Positions 44,903 to 53,234 of a stretch of DNA of 64,000 nucleotides are shown piece by piece. A model generated the notes under the pieces. The model had not been told where the DNA came from, did not search any database, and saw only the letters and a program-made list of their open reading frames with translations. Numbering within the stretch: the stretch's first letter is position 1; the number at the start of each line of letters is the position of its first letter. The translations under genes and the position numbers were made by a program. The DNA is from Rhizobium phaseoli (lineage in GTDB: Bacteria > Pseudomonadota > Alphaproteobacteria > Rhizobiales > Rhizobiaceae), in NCBI RefSeq assembly GCF_010668805.1, contig NZ_WUFT01000012.1, forward strand, positions 172,385 to 236,384. Direction: 5' to 3'.

Positions 44903-45373
44903 ATGCACGAACAGTTTCGCGCGTTTACGGAAGACCTACATCCGAAATTCGAGGCACTCATGGCGCAGGAACCGGTCTTGACCGGAATACTGCGGCCCGA
45001 ATTTTCCGGCTCCGGGGTCTACATGTTCTCTGAGGCCGGCGAGAGCCTATATGTTGGACGCACCCGCGATGTCCGCAAACGCTATGGCCAGCACACGCGC
45101 CGATCCAGCGGCCACAACAGCGCGCCCTTCGCGTTCAAGCTCGCCCGCAATGCCACCGGCCGTGTAAAGGCAGACTACAGGCCGGGGGAAAATTCCCGCG
45201 CCGGCCTGCTGCTCGATCCGGAATTTGCGGCGGCGTTCTCCAATGCGCTTGAGCGCATTCGCGGAATGGAGTTCCGGTTCGTGTCCGAGCCTGATCCAAC
45301 CCGGCAATACCTCCTTGAGGTCTACGTGTCGGTCGTCTGCGGCTCGCCCTATAACGACTTCGATACGACCTGA
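44903..45373 (+). CDS. GIY-YIG nuclease family protein
   Basis: The 156-residue protein has a GIY-YIG domain: SGVYMFSEAGESLYVGRTRD contains the GVY and YVG motifs with the catalytic Tyr and Arg, and RQYLLEVYVSVV carries the metal-binding Glu. The N-terminal 30 residues are helical. It lies 24 bases downstream of the DUF6615-like gene, with AAAGTAGGT before the ATG at 44903. Stand-alone GIY-YIG enzymes cut DNA in repair, restriction or mobile-element contexts; the pairing suggests a two-nuclease defence unit. Confidence 0.85.
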   Translation: MHEQFRAFTEDLHPKFEALMAQEPVLTGILRPEFSGSGVYMFSEAGESLYVGRTRDVRKRYGQHTRRSSGHNSAPFAFKLARNATGRVKADYRPGENSRAGLLLDPEFAAAFSNALERIRGMEFRFVSEPDPTRQYLLEVYVSVVCGSPYNDFDTT

Positions 45374-45416
45374 TCCGTCGATTGCGCAGTTGCAGGCCTC
45401 ATGGGCCATGCCGTCG

Positions 45417-45810
45417 CTATGTCCTAGCAATCAGCTCGCGGCCGAGCTTATCGATGATGTCGACGAAGTTGAGAGCGGCTGCCGATTAGATGATGAGCCT
45501 CTGCCCGGGTGTGTAGGTGCCGTCTCCACTGCGTGAAACATAGTCGGCTGCCACGATGCCCTGCTGAGGCGCCAGCAAATGCCTTTGCTGGAAACACCGC
45601 ATCGCGCTGCTTCATTTCGGCGGTTGTGAGCAGTTGATCGTATCGCACGCCGAGCGCTTGGCCCCAGAGTTCCGAGCCTTCGGCATCACTCTCCAGCGGA
45701 ACCCATATGGTCTGTCGGGCGGCAAACCGTCGCATCTCTTCCTGCATGTTCTTGAAGATCGGCTCGCGCTCCTCTTGTCGGAATCCGTCAATTATAGTGA
45801 TCGTTCGCAC
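45417..45810 (-). pseudogene. Decayed partner gene of the KAP NTPase (frameshift plus stop)
   Basis: The frame opens at ATG 45810 (MRTITIIDGFRQEEREPIFK), 23 bases inside the KAP gene end, and reads sensibly to about AVFPAKAFAGA near 45575. There the sense switches to another frame (GIVAADYVSRSGDGTYTPGQ, RLII). An in-frame TAA then interrupts it before SAAALNFVDIIDKLGRELIA and a final TAG at 45417. The unshifted tail is Arg/His-rich and non-protein-like. The gene was thus an operon partner of the NTPase, now broken by at least one indel and one stop. The family is not recognised. Confidence 0.65.
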
Positions 45811-48025
45811 CGATCTGGAGGGCCTCGTCGATCTCGTCGAGCTTCGACTTAAGCTCCGCAGACCGACCGCCCTGCCTCAGGGCGGCAAGCCTCTGCAGTA
45901 CCGCTTCCCGATCCATGAAAAGGTCGAGCGTCGAATTTCTCAGGGGTCGGTAGACGCGGTCCGAAACCGTTAGCCCCCGAAGCTCAAGCAGAAGCATCAC
46001 GAGGTTCGTATCGTCGGTTATGAAATCAGCTACCCATGCCCGTGGGTCTTCGGGCCCAGCCATGTCGCGCCAGCCGTAAAGGATGCCGGCGAGGTCAGGA
46101 AGGTTTGCAAGCGAGCCGTGGGCTGCCGCCGCGGCGAGCCGCTCCCGCAGGATCTGTCTGCACGCGTCAAGCTCCTCGGCTGTCAGATGACGATCTTCAA
46201 CCCTTCTGGCACGATCTCCGACAACACCATGATCGAACAGCTCTTGCCTGAAGAGTTCGGCGACGAGCCAACCCAAGGACGGGCTTTGCGCATACAGTGT
46301 CTGCACAAGCCGCTGTCTCGCCTGGGTGTCGTTTTCCCTGAGGATATCCAGAACATTGCCCACAAGGATCTCGGACTTGTCCGACAACGAGCGAGAGAAA
46401 AGCCTGACCTGCTGTTTGTCTCTCATCGCGAAATCCATGACATTTCCGACGGCTGTCGTGAGACCGCAAAGCTGGCCCGCGGAGAGCGCGCGCAGTTCGG
46501 AACGCGAAAAGCGATCGAGAATGTGTTCGAACCAGCTTTGGCCCAACGGGCGTGGAGCACGAATATAGTCCTCGAGCTTGGCCGACAGGCTTGGGATGTC
46601 AGAACCAGCCAATACCTTCAGCTCGTTGAGTTTCTCGTCGGGCAAGACGGATCTTGGCCCAGTCAGTGCGAAATAGTAGCGATAGTGCACAGGGCTGCCG
46701 AGCCTCTTGTCATTCAGATATTTTGCAATCTGATCGCTGTGCTCCGACTGAAAGACGCGCGCTTTCGGGTCGTCATTAACCTGCAGGCCCGGAATATACT
46801 CGGCGGCGGACCAAATGGATCGGGTCGAGCCCAGCGACTCCGACGGAAGAAGGGCCTTCAGGGATGTTCCCAGCTCCGTCATATCATCCTCCGCCATTTC
46901 TGCATCGCCGGTAAAAATCACCGATCGAACCGAGAGATAGTGCTCGAGCCAGCGATAAAGCGGCGGGTTCAAAATCTTCGACAAGCTTATCCGGCAGAGA
47001 TCTGGAAAATAAAGGTCGTCGGCCATGCTGCGATAGGCGAACTTGATGGCGTTGAGGACAAGCTTGACCTCTCGCGGGGTCTTCAGGCCCGCGCCTTCCC
47101 TATCGATGGCGCGGCTGATCTCGCCTTGCTGCGCCGCGTCCGGATCCTTGCCATTGACCTCGCGATAGATAGCCAGCGCCTTGCTTCGAAGCGAGATCCG
47201 CAGATCGAACGGCTCTGGCAGGGGGATGGTAAAGGTGAGCTGGACCACTTTCTGCAGAAAGAGATCGCCGTCCTTCACATGCAGGCTCAGTTCCAATGCA
47301 TGCGCAAGAACGGATCGGTCATAACACATGACATATGCCACTTTGGGGAAATCGGCGACGGAACGGACCATGCGTATGACCTCGACCGCCTGCCGGGGTT
47401 CCAGGCGATCGAGGTCGTCGATGAGGACCAGAAACCGGACATCGAGCGAGGCGAGCTTGTCGGAGATGAGCTTCTTCACTTCCGCATCGGTCGGGGTTCG
47501 CCCCAGCTTTTCCAGGTAGTCAGCTCCCACACCCAACCCGGTTCCGACAATGGCAGCGGCGGGGTAGATCATGCCTGCAAGATTTGCGACCGGCGCCAGC
47601 GCCCGCCCCGTGCGGGCACCATATTTTCGAAAGAGATCGGTATAGCTGGCGGCCTCTTTTTTCCTGCGGGACCAGAAGCCAGACGGGCTGGATTTCTCCT
47701 CCTCCTTGTCGAGAATGTCCGCCATCGCATCGGTCAAGGTCTCGATCAGGCTGATATTGTCCCCGGTGAGCCAAGGCGCGAGCGTGATCACATGCAGCCG
47801 ATCAGCTTGGCGCGCGGCAAGCTGTTTCTTGAGGAAATTCAGCAGGCTTGTTTTGCCCGATCCCCAGGGACCCTCAATGCCAATGACCATCCCATCGCTT
47901 TTGGCTGCATCAACCAAGGACGGTGCAAGCTTTTTCGCGATGTCATTAAAGCCGTATTCATCGGCGAAGACATCGTCGAGCGCTCGATCGGTCTCCGATA
48001 TCAATAAAGTTTCGTTTTCCGCCAT
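45788..48025 (-). CDS. KAP-family P-loop NTPase
   Basis: The 745-residue KAP (Kidins220/PifA-type) NTPase has Walker A GPWGSGKTS (52-60), a hydrophobic insert between Walker A and B (about 145-170) predicted to anchor it to the membrane, and Walker B FLVLIDDLDRLEP (about 198-210). Conserved KAP segments AVEVIRMVRSVADFPKVAYV and FDLRISL are present. KAP NTPases are recurrent in phage exclusion and defence systems (for example F-plasmid PifA, Qat QatA). The ATG at 48025. Its downstream partner is decayed, so the system may no longer work as originally assembled. Confidence 0.9.
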   Translation of the reverse strand: MAENETLLISETDRALDDVFADEYGFNDIAKKLAPSLVDAAKSDGMVIGIEGPWGSGKTSLLNFLKKQLAARQADRLHVITLAPWLTGDNISLIETLTDAMADILDKEEEKSSPSGFWSRRKKEAASYTDLFRKYGARTGRALAPVANLAGMIYPAAAIVGTGLGVGADYLEKLGRTPTDAEVKKLISDKLASLDVRFLVLIDDLDRLEPRQAVEVIRMVRSVADFPKVAYVMCYDRSVLAHALELSLHVKDGDLFLQKVVQLTFTIPLPEPFDLRISLRSKALAIYREVNGKDPDAAQQGEISRAIDREGAGLKTPREVKLVLNAIKFAYRSMADDLYFPDLCRISLSKILNPPLYRWLEHYLSVRSVIFTGDAEMAEDDMTELGTSLKALLPSESLGSTRSIWSAAEYIPGLQVNDDPKARVFQSEHSDQIAKYLNDKRLGSPVHYRYYFALTGPRSVLPDEKLNELKVLAGSDIPSLSAKLEDYIRAPRPLGQSWFEHILDRFSRSELRALSAGQLCGLTTAVGNVMDFAMRDKQQVRLFSRSLSDKSEILVGNVLDILRENDTQARQRLVQTLYAQSPSLGWLVAELFRQELFDHGVVGDRARRVEDRHLTAEELDACRQILRERLAAAAAHGSLANLPDLAGILYGWRDMAGPEDPRAWVADFITDDTNLVMLLLELRGLTVSDRVYRPLRNSTLDLFMDREAVLQRLAALRQGGRSAELKSKLDEIDEALQIGANDHYN

Positions 48026-48147
48026 GTGCCTTAGCTTTTTGAAGTAACGCTACAGTTGAGCAATACTACAATTACGCGTCAAGCAGAGTGGCCATTTTAT
48101 GCCAAGACGATTTGGTGCTGTCGGCGAGCCTCCTTCGGCCTGTATGT

Positions 48148-48474
48148 TCACGCCTCAAACACCTTCTCCGCATCGAATGGCGCTTTCGCTCCGCGCAGCT
48201 CTCGCGCGAGAAGCCCTTTCCATCCACCTGCGCTATCGAGCGGAATGTAGCCAATTCCGTCAAAGTCGGATGGCCTCACCACATCATTCTTGACCAGGGG
48301 AGCAACATGGGAAGCTCCCAATTTGCCAATAAAGAAGCCCAACTCGAATATGACGTTCTGCCTTGCTCTGGGCTCAGGTACTAATGCTCCCGCCAATCCT
48401 CCTTCATCGTCAGGAGTAATCAGCACCACGGGGCCGCCCAGAACGCGCGACGATAAACGCAAGTCCAGTTCCAA
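48148..48474 (-). pseudogene. TIR-like (CAP12/Pycsar-type) effector, N-terminally truncated
   Basis: About 108 codons encode GGPVVLITPDDEG, RARQNVIFELGFFIGKLGAS and DGIGYIPLDSAGGWKGLLAR, which together are the C-terminal part of the predicted nucleotide-binding TIR-like domain (PF10137 type), ending at its natural C-terminus. There is no ATG or GTG; the frame opens at a TTG and meets a TGA 14 codons further up. The N-terminal half of the domain, with the expected first strand and helix, is missing. It is therefore a truncated remnant of an abortive-infection effector, next to the KAP gene. Confidence 0.75.
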
Positions 48475-48568
48475 GCGTTGTGAAACTGAACACCTCTGGC
48501 GCCTTGCAGCGGTTCAGGGCATCCTATGATGGCTGAAAAGTGTGTTTATGGCAGTTGGAGGAATGCCG

Positions 48569-50530
48569 ATGCGCTGTTTTACCGTGCTTGGACCTTCGCA
48601 GACCGGAAAATCGACAGTCGTGGAAAAGCTCGGCTCCCTGGAGGGAGCGCCGAGAAAATCCAGCTCCCCTTATGGATTGAACCTCACAGAGTTCACCTTC
48701 GGAAACGAGGCGTGGTGTGCACTGGATGCGCCTGGAGCCAACGAAGCGTTGGCGCATGCGCAGCACGCGCTTCTTGCCAGCGACGCCTGCATATTGTGTG
48801 TTTCATCGGCACCCGAGGAGGCTGTGCTCGCCGCACCCTATCTCAGGATAGTCGAAGCCTCGGGGACGCCTTGCATCCTCTTCGTCAACCGGATGGACGA
48901 ACCGAGAGGGCGGTTGAGGGACGTGATCGCCGCGCTTCAAGACTATGCCAACCACACCTTTTTGCTTCGCCAGATTCCGATCCGCGAGGGGGACAGGATC
49001 ATTGGCAGTTGCGATCTGATTTCGGAACGGGCTTGGCGCTACCGGGAAGGCCAGCCTTCGGCGCTGATCGCAATCCCCGAAAGCACTGCCGAACGCGAGC
49101 ACGAAGCGCGCACCGAGCTCCTGGAACACCTGTCCGAATTTGATGACTGGCTTCTCGAGGAACTGATCGAGGACCACGAGCCATCCAGCGACGCGCTCTA
49201 TGCCATTTCATCACGGGTTCTCAGAGAAAACAGAATTATCCCGGTCCTGATCGGTGCTGCAAGTCACGGCAACGGCATGATGAGGCTGATGAAGGCGCTG
49301 CGCCACGAGGCGCCGCCGGTAGGGATTCTCAGGCAGCGTCTCGCTGATACGGGAACTGTCGATGAAGGCAAGCTGGTGGCCGTGAGCTTCCATGCCTATT
49401 ATCGCCAGAATGTCGGCAAGACGGTGCTCGTGCGCGCACTTGGCGAGGGACTGCGGCAAGGCGCATCACTGGGCGGCTCCAGCCTCGGCGCCGTACAAAA
49501 TCTCGCAAACGGGCGGTCCAATTCGGCGGTTCTGCCTGCACCGGGGGATGTCTTCGCGACCGTTAAGTCCGACCACCTGTCCGTCCCTTCGCTGTTGACC
49601 TCCGGCGCGGTGGTCGCCCCGCCTGAGTGGACGGAACCACCCACGCCGATGCTTGAAAGGATCCTGGTTCCGGGCAGCGAGCGCGATGAAAACAAACTTT
49701 CCGAAACGCTGGCGAAACTTTCCGAGACGGATCGCGGCCTGAAAGGCTTGCAGGAGGAAGGCACCGGGGCTCAACTCGTCCGCGCCCAAGGGCCGGTGCA
49801 TCTGCGTGATCTCTGCCGAACACTGTCCGATGTCTTTCACATCTCCGTGACCGACCGAACCCCCAGCCCAATCTACCGCGAGACGATCGCGAAACCATCG
49901 GAGGTTCATTACCGCCATCGCAAACAGACCGGCGGTGCCGGGCAATTCGCGGATGTGAAGCTGAGCATTCACGCCAACGAGCGCGGCCAGGGCTTCACCT
50001 TTGGCGAAACCGTCAAGGGTGGCGCCGTTCCGCGCAATTACTTCTCCGCCGTCGAAGCGGGCGCGCGCGAAGCGATGGAGAAAGGACCGCTAGGCTTCGA
50101 AGTCATCGATGTCGGCGTAACGCTGCTGGATGGTCAGTACCATGCCGTCGACAGTTCGGAACACGCCTTCCGGACTGCGTCGAAAATGGGGGTGCGGCAG
50201 GCGCTTGCCGAAGGATCGACCGTCTTGATGCAGCCGGTCTTCCGCACGGAGTTCCACATCCCGTCGGTCTATTCGGGCAGCCTTATCCAGATCGTCGCCG
50301 CTCTAAACGGTCAGGTTCTCGGCTTCGACCGTGATGAGACCGCCAAGGGATGGGACATCTTCCGGGCGCTCGTTCCGGGCGGCGCACTTGACGATCTGGC
50401 GCGGGCGCTGCGCTCGGCGACGCAGGGCATTGGCTATTTTTCCAAGACCTTCGATCATTTCGAGGAACTATACGGCAAGGAGGCGGACGCCATTGTGAGG
50501 GCAAAGGAGAAATCAGGCACCGCACACTGA
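48569..50530 (+). CDS. Elongation factor G-like GTPase paralogue
   Basis: The 653-residue EF-G-like protein has a GTPase domain at about 1-260 with P-loop GPSQTGKST (8-16), a degenerate G3 DAPGANE (DTPGH in EF-G) and G4 NRMD (NKxD). EF-G domains III-V follow (TDRTPSPIYRETIAKPSEVH, YRHRKQTGGAGQFADVKLSI, HAFRTASKMGVRQAL). It is the FusA2-like group, which does not replace canonical EF-G and whose function is unclear. The ATG at 48569 has GGAGG spaced by 7; upstream in-frame GTG and ATG codons are too close. It marks the edge of the accessory island. Confidence 0.85.
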   Translation: MRCFTVLGPSQTGKSTVVEKLGSLEGAPRKSSSPYGLNLTEFTFGNEAWCALDAPGANEALAHAQHALLASDACILCVSSAPEEAVLAAPYLRIVEASGTPCILFVNRMDEPRGRLRDVIAALQDYANHTFLLRQIPIREGDRIIGSCDLISERAWRYREGQPSALIAIPESTAEREHEARTELLEHLSEFDDWLLEELIEDHEPSSDALYAISSRVLRENRIIPVLIGAASHGNGMMRLMKALRHEAPPVGILRQRLADTGTVDEGKLVAVSFHAYYRQNVGKTVLVRALGEGLRQGASLGGSSLGAVQNLANGRSNSAVLPAPGDVFATVKSDHLSVPSLLTSGAVVAPPEWTEPPTPMLERILVPGSERDENKLSETLAKLSETDRGLKGLQEEGTGAQLVRAQGPVHLRDLCRTLSDVFHISVTDRTPSPIYRETIAKPSEVHYRHRKQTGGAGQFADVKLSIHANERGQGFTFGETVKGGAVPRNYFSAVEAGAREAMEKGPLGFEVIDVGVTLLDGQYHAVDSSEHAFRTASKMGVRQALAEGSTVLMQPVFRTEFHIPSVYSGSLIQIVAALNGQVLGFDRDETAKGWDIFRALVPGGALDDLARALRSATQGIGYFSKTFDHFEELYGKEADAIVRAKEKSGTAH

Positions 50531-50764
50531 AACCTTCGCGCCACTTCATGCTCGCGCGCAGATATGCTGCCGGACGTCCGATACGGCCGTTCTCGCTGAA
50601 CGATTTCGCTCCGATACGCTGCACTGCCTCCCGGCCGATCGTGCCGGATACTTTTTCTGCCGCTTCGCAGCCCATCCAATTTCCCCCCTGCTTGCCAAAA
50701 AACCACAATTGCCTCACTTAGTTCACACATCCACCCTCGGCATGAAGAATTGGATCAACGCTGC

Positions 50765-52861
50765 ATGCGCATAGCTTTCGTTTTTCTCGGTGCATTTCTT
50801 GCAATCGTACAGTCCGCCTCTGCTGAAGTCGCATCGCCGCCGGTTTTGGCGCCGCTGGAGCGACAGGCGCAAGCTGCTCAATTGAGCGCACAATTTCTCT
50901 CGCGCTATAGCTACAAGCCGGTTCCGCTCGATGATGCCTTGTCGGCGAGGGTGATGGATCAGTTCATCAAGTCGCTGGATCCGGACCGCATGCTTTTCCA
51001 GCAGGCTGATATCGACAAGTTCATGTCTGACCGCAGCGAGATCGACGATGCGATCGAGCGGAAGGATTTGAAGATCCCGTTTGAGATCTTCAACGCCTAT
51101 GAACAGCGCGTTGTCGACCGGATGACCTATGCGCGCGGCCTGCTCAAGCAGGGTTTCGATTTCAGTACAAAGGAAGATTATTCGGTGTTGCGCGAAAAGG
51201 CGCCCTGGCCGCAGTCGCAAGCTGAAAGCGATGAGCTATGGCGCAAGCGCGTCAAGAGCGATTGGCTGCGATTGAAGCTCGGCGGCAAAACCGACGCGGC
51301 TATTCGCGAGACGCTCGACAAGCGGTATGACAACACGCTCGAGCGCGTTTACAAATTTAAGAGCGACGACGTTTTCCAGTCGTTCATGGATGCGTATTCG
51401 AACTCGGTCGATCCGCACACGGATTATTTCGGTGCCGCCGCTTCCGCCGATTTCAATGTCTCGATGAAGTTGTCGCTGTTCGGTATCGGTGCGGTGCTGC
51501 AGGAGCGCGACGATTACACGACGATCCGTGAGCTGGTGCCCGGCGGGCCGGCGCAGCTCTCGGGCAAGCTCGCGGTTGGAGACCGCATCACCGGCGTTGG
51601 CCAGGGCAAGGATGGGGCGATCAAGGAAGTCGTGGGCACGCGCCTTGATGAAGTCGTGCAGATGATCCGCGGCAAAAAAGGCTCCGTCGTGCGGTTGGAC
51701 ATCCTGCCGGCCGATGCCGGCGCCGATGCCACGCACCGCGTCGTCAACCTGGTGCGCGATAAGATCAGTCTCGATAAGCAGGCCGCCAGGAAGACGGTGC
51801 TGTCGGTCAAAGTGGGTGATATCGAGCGGAAGATCGGGATCATCACGCTGCCGGTGTTCTATGAGGATTTCGAAGCCAAGGGCAAAGGCGACAAGGATTA
51901 TAAAAGTGCAAGCCGCGATGTCGCCAAGCTGCTCGGCGAGTTGAAAGAGGAGAATGTCGACAGCGTTCTCATGGACCTGCGCAACAATGGCGGCGGTTCA
52001 TTGGACGAGGCGATCGATCTGACCGGCCTGTTCATCGGCAATGGCCCGGTCGTTCAGCAGCGTGCCGGCAACGGCAAGATCGAGGTCAAGGATTCGGATT
52101 TCCCAGCGCCTGTCTGGGCAGGCCCGATGGGTGTGCTGATCAATCGCGGCTCGGCCTCGGCTTCGGAGATTTTTGCCGCGGCAATCCAGGATTACGGTCG
52201 CGGCGTGATTGTCGGCGAACCGAGCTTCGGCAAGGGCACGGTGCAGACCGTCGTCGATCTCGACCAGGTGGTTCACAACAGCAAACCCGAATATGGCGAG
52301 TTGAAAGTGACGATTGCCCAGTTTTTCCGGGTCAATGGCGGCACGACGCAGCTGCGCGGCGTAACACCGGATATCAGCCTGCCGGGACTGTCCGATCCGA
52401 CAAGCTTCGGCGAAACCAGTTATGACAATGCCCTGCCATGGGCGGAGATCAAGCCTGCGAAATATTCGCCCGACGATACGCTTGCGAAACTGCTGCCGAC
52501 ATTGCAAAGCCGCCATGATGCGCGGGTGAAGGGCGATCCGGATTTCCAACGCCTGTTGAAAGACATTGCCGACCTGAAGGCGCAGCGCGAGAAGGGGATT
52601 GTTTCCCTGAATGAAGCCGAACGTCGCAAGGAAGCGACGGCGCGGGCGGAGCGGTTCAAAGCCCGGGCGCAGGAAAGCGGCGGCGACGATCCCGGTGACG
52701 ATGATGGCCTGGAGTCGGGCGAGCGCAGCCTGAGCGCCGATATCGCCATCGAAAATGCCCGCAAGAACGCAAAAGACGTGCTGCTCAACGAGACCGCCGA
52801 CATTCTTGCCGACGCGGTGGATCTGCAGCAAGGCGGGGTAAAGGCAGTCACAAAACAATAG
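50765..52861 (+). CDS. prc: C-terminal processing (tail-specific) protease, S41 family
   Basis: The 698-residue Prc/Tsp-type peptidase has a signal peptide (MRIAFVFLGAFLAIVQSASA), an N-terminal helical domain, a PDZ domain (about 240-330, MKLSLFGIGAVLQERDDYTT, ELVPGGPAQLSGKLAVGDRI) and the S41 catalytic domain. SASASEIFAAAIQDYGRG and EPSFGKGTV place Ser465 and Lys490 25 residues apart, as in E. coli Tsp. It degrades or trims periplasmic proteins from their C-terminus. The ATG at 50765 is preferred because the signal peptide starts there; 234 bases upstream hold no recognised gene. Confidence 0.93.
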   Translation: MRIAFVFLGAFLAIVQSASAEVASPPVLAPLERQAQAAQLSAQFLSRYSYKPVPLDDALSARVMDQFIKSLDPDRMLFQQADIDKFMSDRSEIDDAIERKDLKIPFEIFNAYEQRVVDRMTYARGLLKQGFDFSTKEDYSVLREKAPWPQSQAESDELWRKRVKSDWLRLKLGGKTDAAIRETLDKRYDNTLERVYKFKSDDVFQSFMDAYSNSVDPHTDYFGAAASADFNVSMKLSLFGIGAVLQERDDYTTIRELVPGGPAQLSGKLAVGDRITGVGQGKDGAIKEVVGTRLDEVVQMIRGKKGSVVRLDILPADAGADATHRVVNLVRDKISLDKQAARKTVLSVKVGDIERKIGIITLPVFYEDFEAKGKGDKDYKSASRDVAKLLGELKEENVDSVLMDLRNNGGGSLDEAIDLTGLFIGNGPVVQQRAGNGKIEVKDSDFPAPVWAGPMGVLINRGSASASEIFAAAIQDYGRGVIVGEPSFGKGTVQTVVDLDQVVHNSKPEYGELKVTIAQFFRVNGGTTQLRGVTPDISLPGLSDPTSFGETSYDNALPWAEIKPAKYSPDDTLAKLLPTLQSRHDARVKGDPDFQRLLKDIADLKAQREKGIVSLNEAERRKEATARAERFKARAQESGGDDPGDDDGLESGERSLSADIAIENARKNAKDVLLNETADILADAVDLQQGGVKAVTKQ

Positions 52862-52980
52862 GGAAGGCGGAAGGGAAATCGTCAGACCGACGACAGCGCC
52901 GCGGTTGCGCACGACGATATCTTTACGATACTTGTAAGATGACGTCGTTACGCTCTGTCGTGCCCAGGCTGGAGTTTCCC

Positions 52981-53163
52981 ATGCCTTCCTCACCCACGAA
53001 CGAAAGTCCGGAAGTGCTGCTCGACCGGACCACATTCACGGTCAGCCCCGAAATTTATGCCGAATACCTTGCCCGCCTCGACGCGCCTGCACAGCTCAAT
53101 GAGCGCCTGAAGCGGACCATGTCAACCAAAGCGCCATGGGATGAGCCTACATCGCCGGGCTGA
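52981..53163 (+). CDS. DUF1778 (TacA-like) antitoxin lacking its DNA-binding domain
   Basis: The 60-residue protein starts MPSSPTNESPEVLLDRTTFT and continues VSPEIYAEYLARLDAPAQLN, the C-terminal toxin-neutralising part of DUF1778 antitoxins, which normally follows an N-terminal ribbon-helix-helix of about 45 residues. That domain is absent and no acetyltransferase toxin gene follows. The ATG at 52981 has GGAG spaced by 6 bases, so it can still be translated. Its last 13 codons fall in a 58-bp sequence repeated at 54102-54159. It is probably a truncated orphan antitoxin. Confidence 0.6.
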   Translation: MPSSPTNESPEVLLDRTTFTVSPEIYAEYLARLDAPAQLNERLKRTMSTKAPWDEPTSPG

Positions 53164-53182
53164 AATCCGCCGCCAGCACCGC
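53125..53182. repeat. 58-bp direct repeat, left copy
   Basis: The copy starts ACCAAAGCGCCATGGGATGA and differs from the right copy (54102-54159) at two positions. It contains the last codons of the DUF1778 gene plus bases identical to the 3' end of the ABC ATPase gene at 54124. The two copies flank about 919 bases holding a membrane-protein gene. Confidence 0.9.
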
Positions 53183-53234
53183 GACGTCCCCTCTGACGTT
53201 TGAAATCGCAAATGAAAAATCTGGTCAAAGAAAC

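Noticed and set aside
46118..48007. A 629-codon plus-strand frame opposite the KAP gene
   Set aside because: No motif and no start signal; the minus strand has Walker A and B in the right order.
50531..50764. A minus-strand frame between the EF-G-like and prc genes
   Set aside because: It overlaps the end of the EF-G-like gene, lacks a ribosome site and shows no recognisable domain; the spacer is left unassigned.
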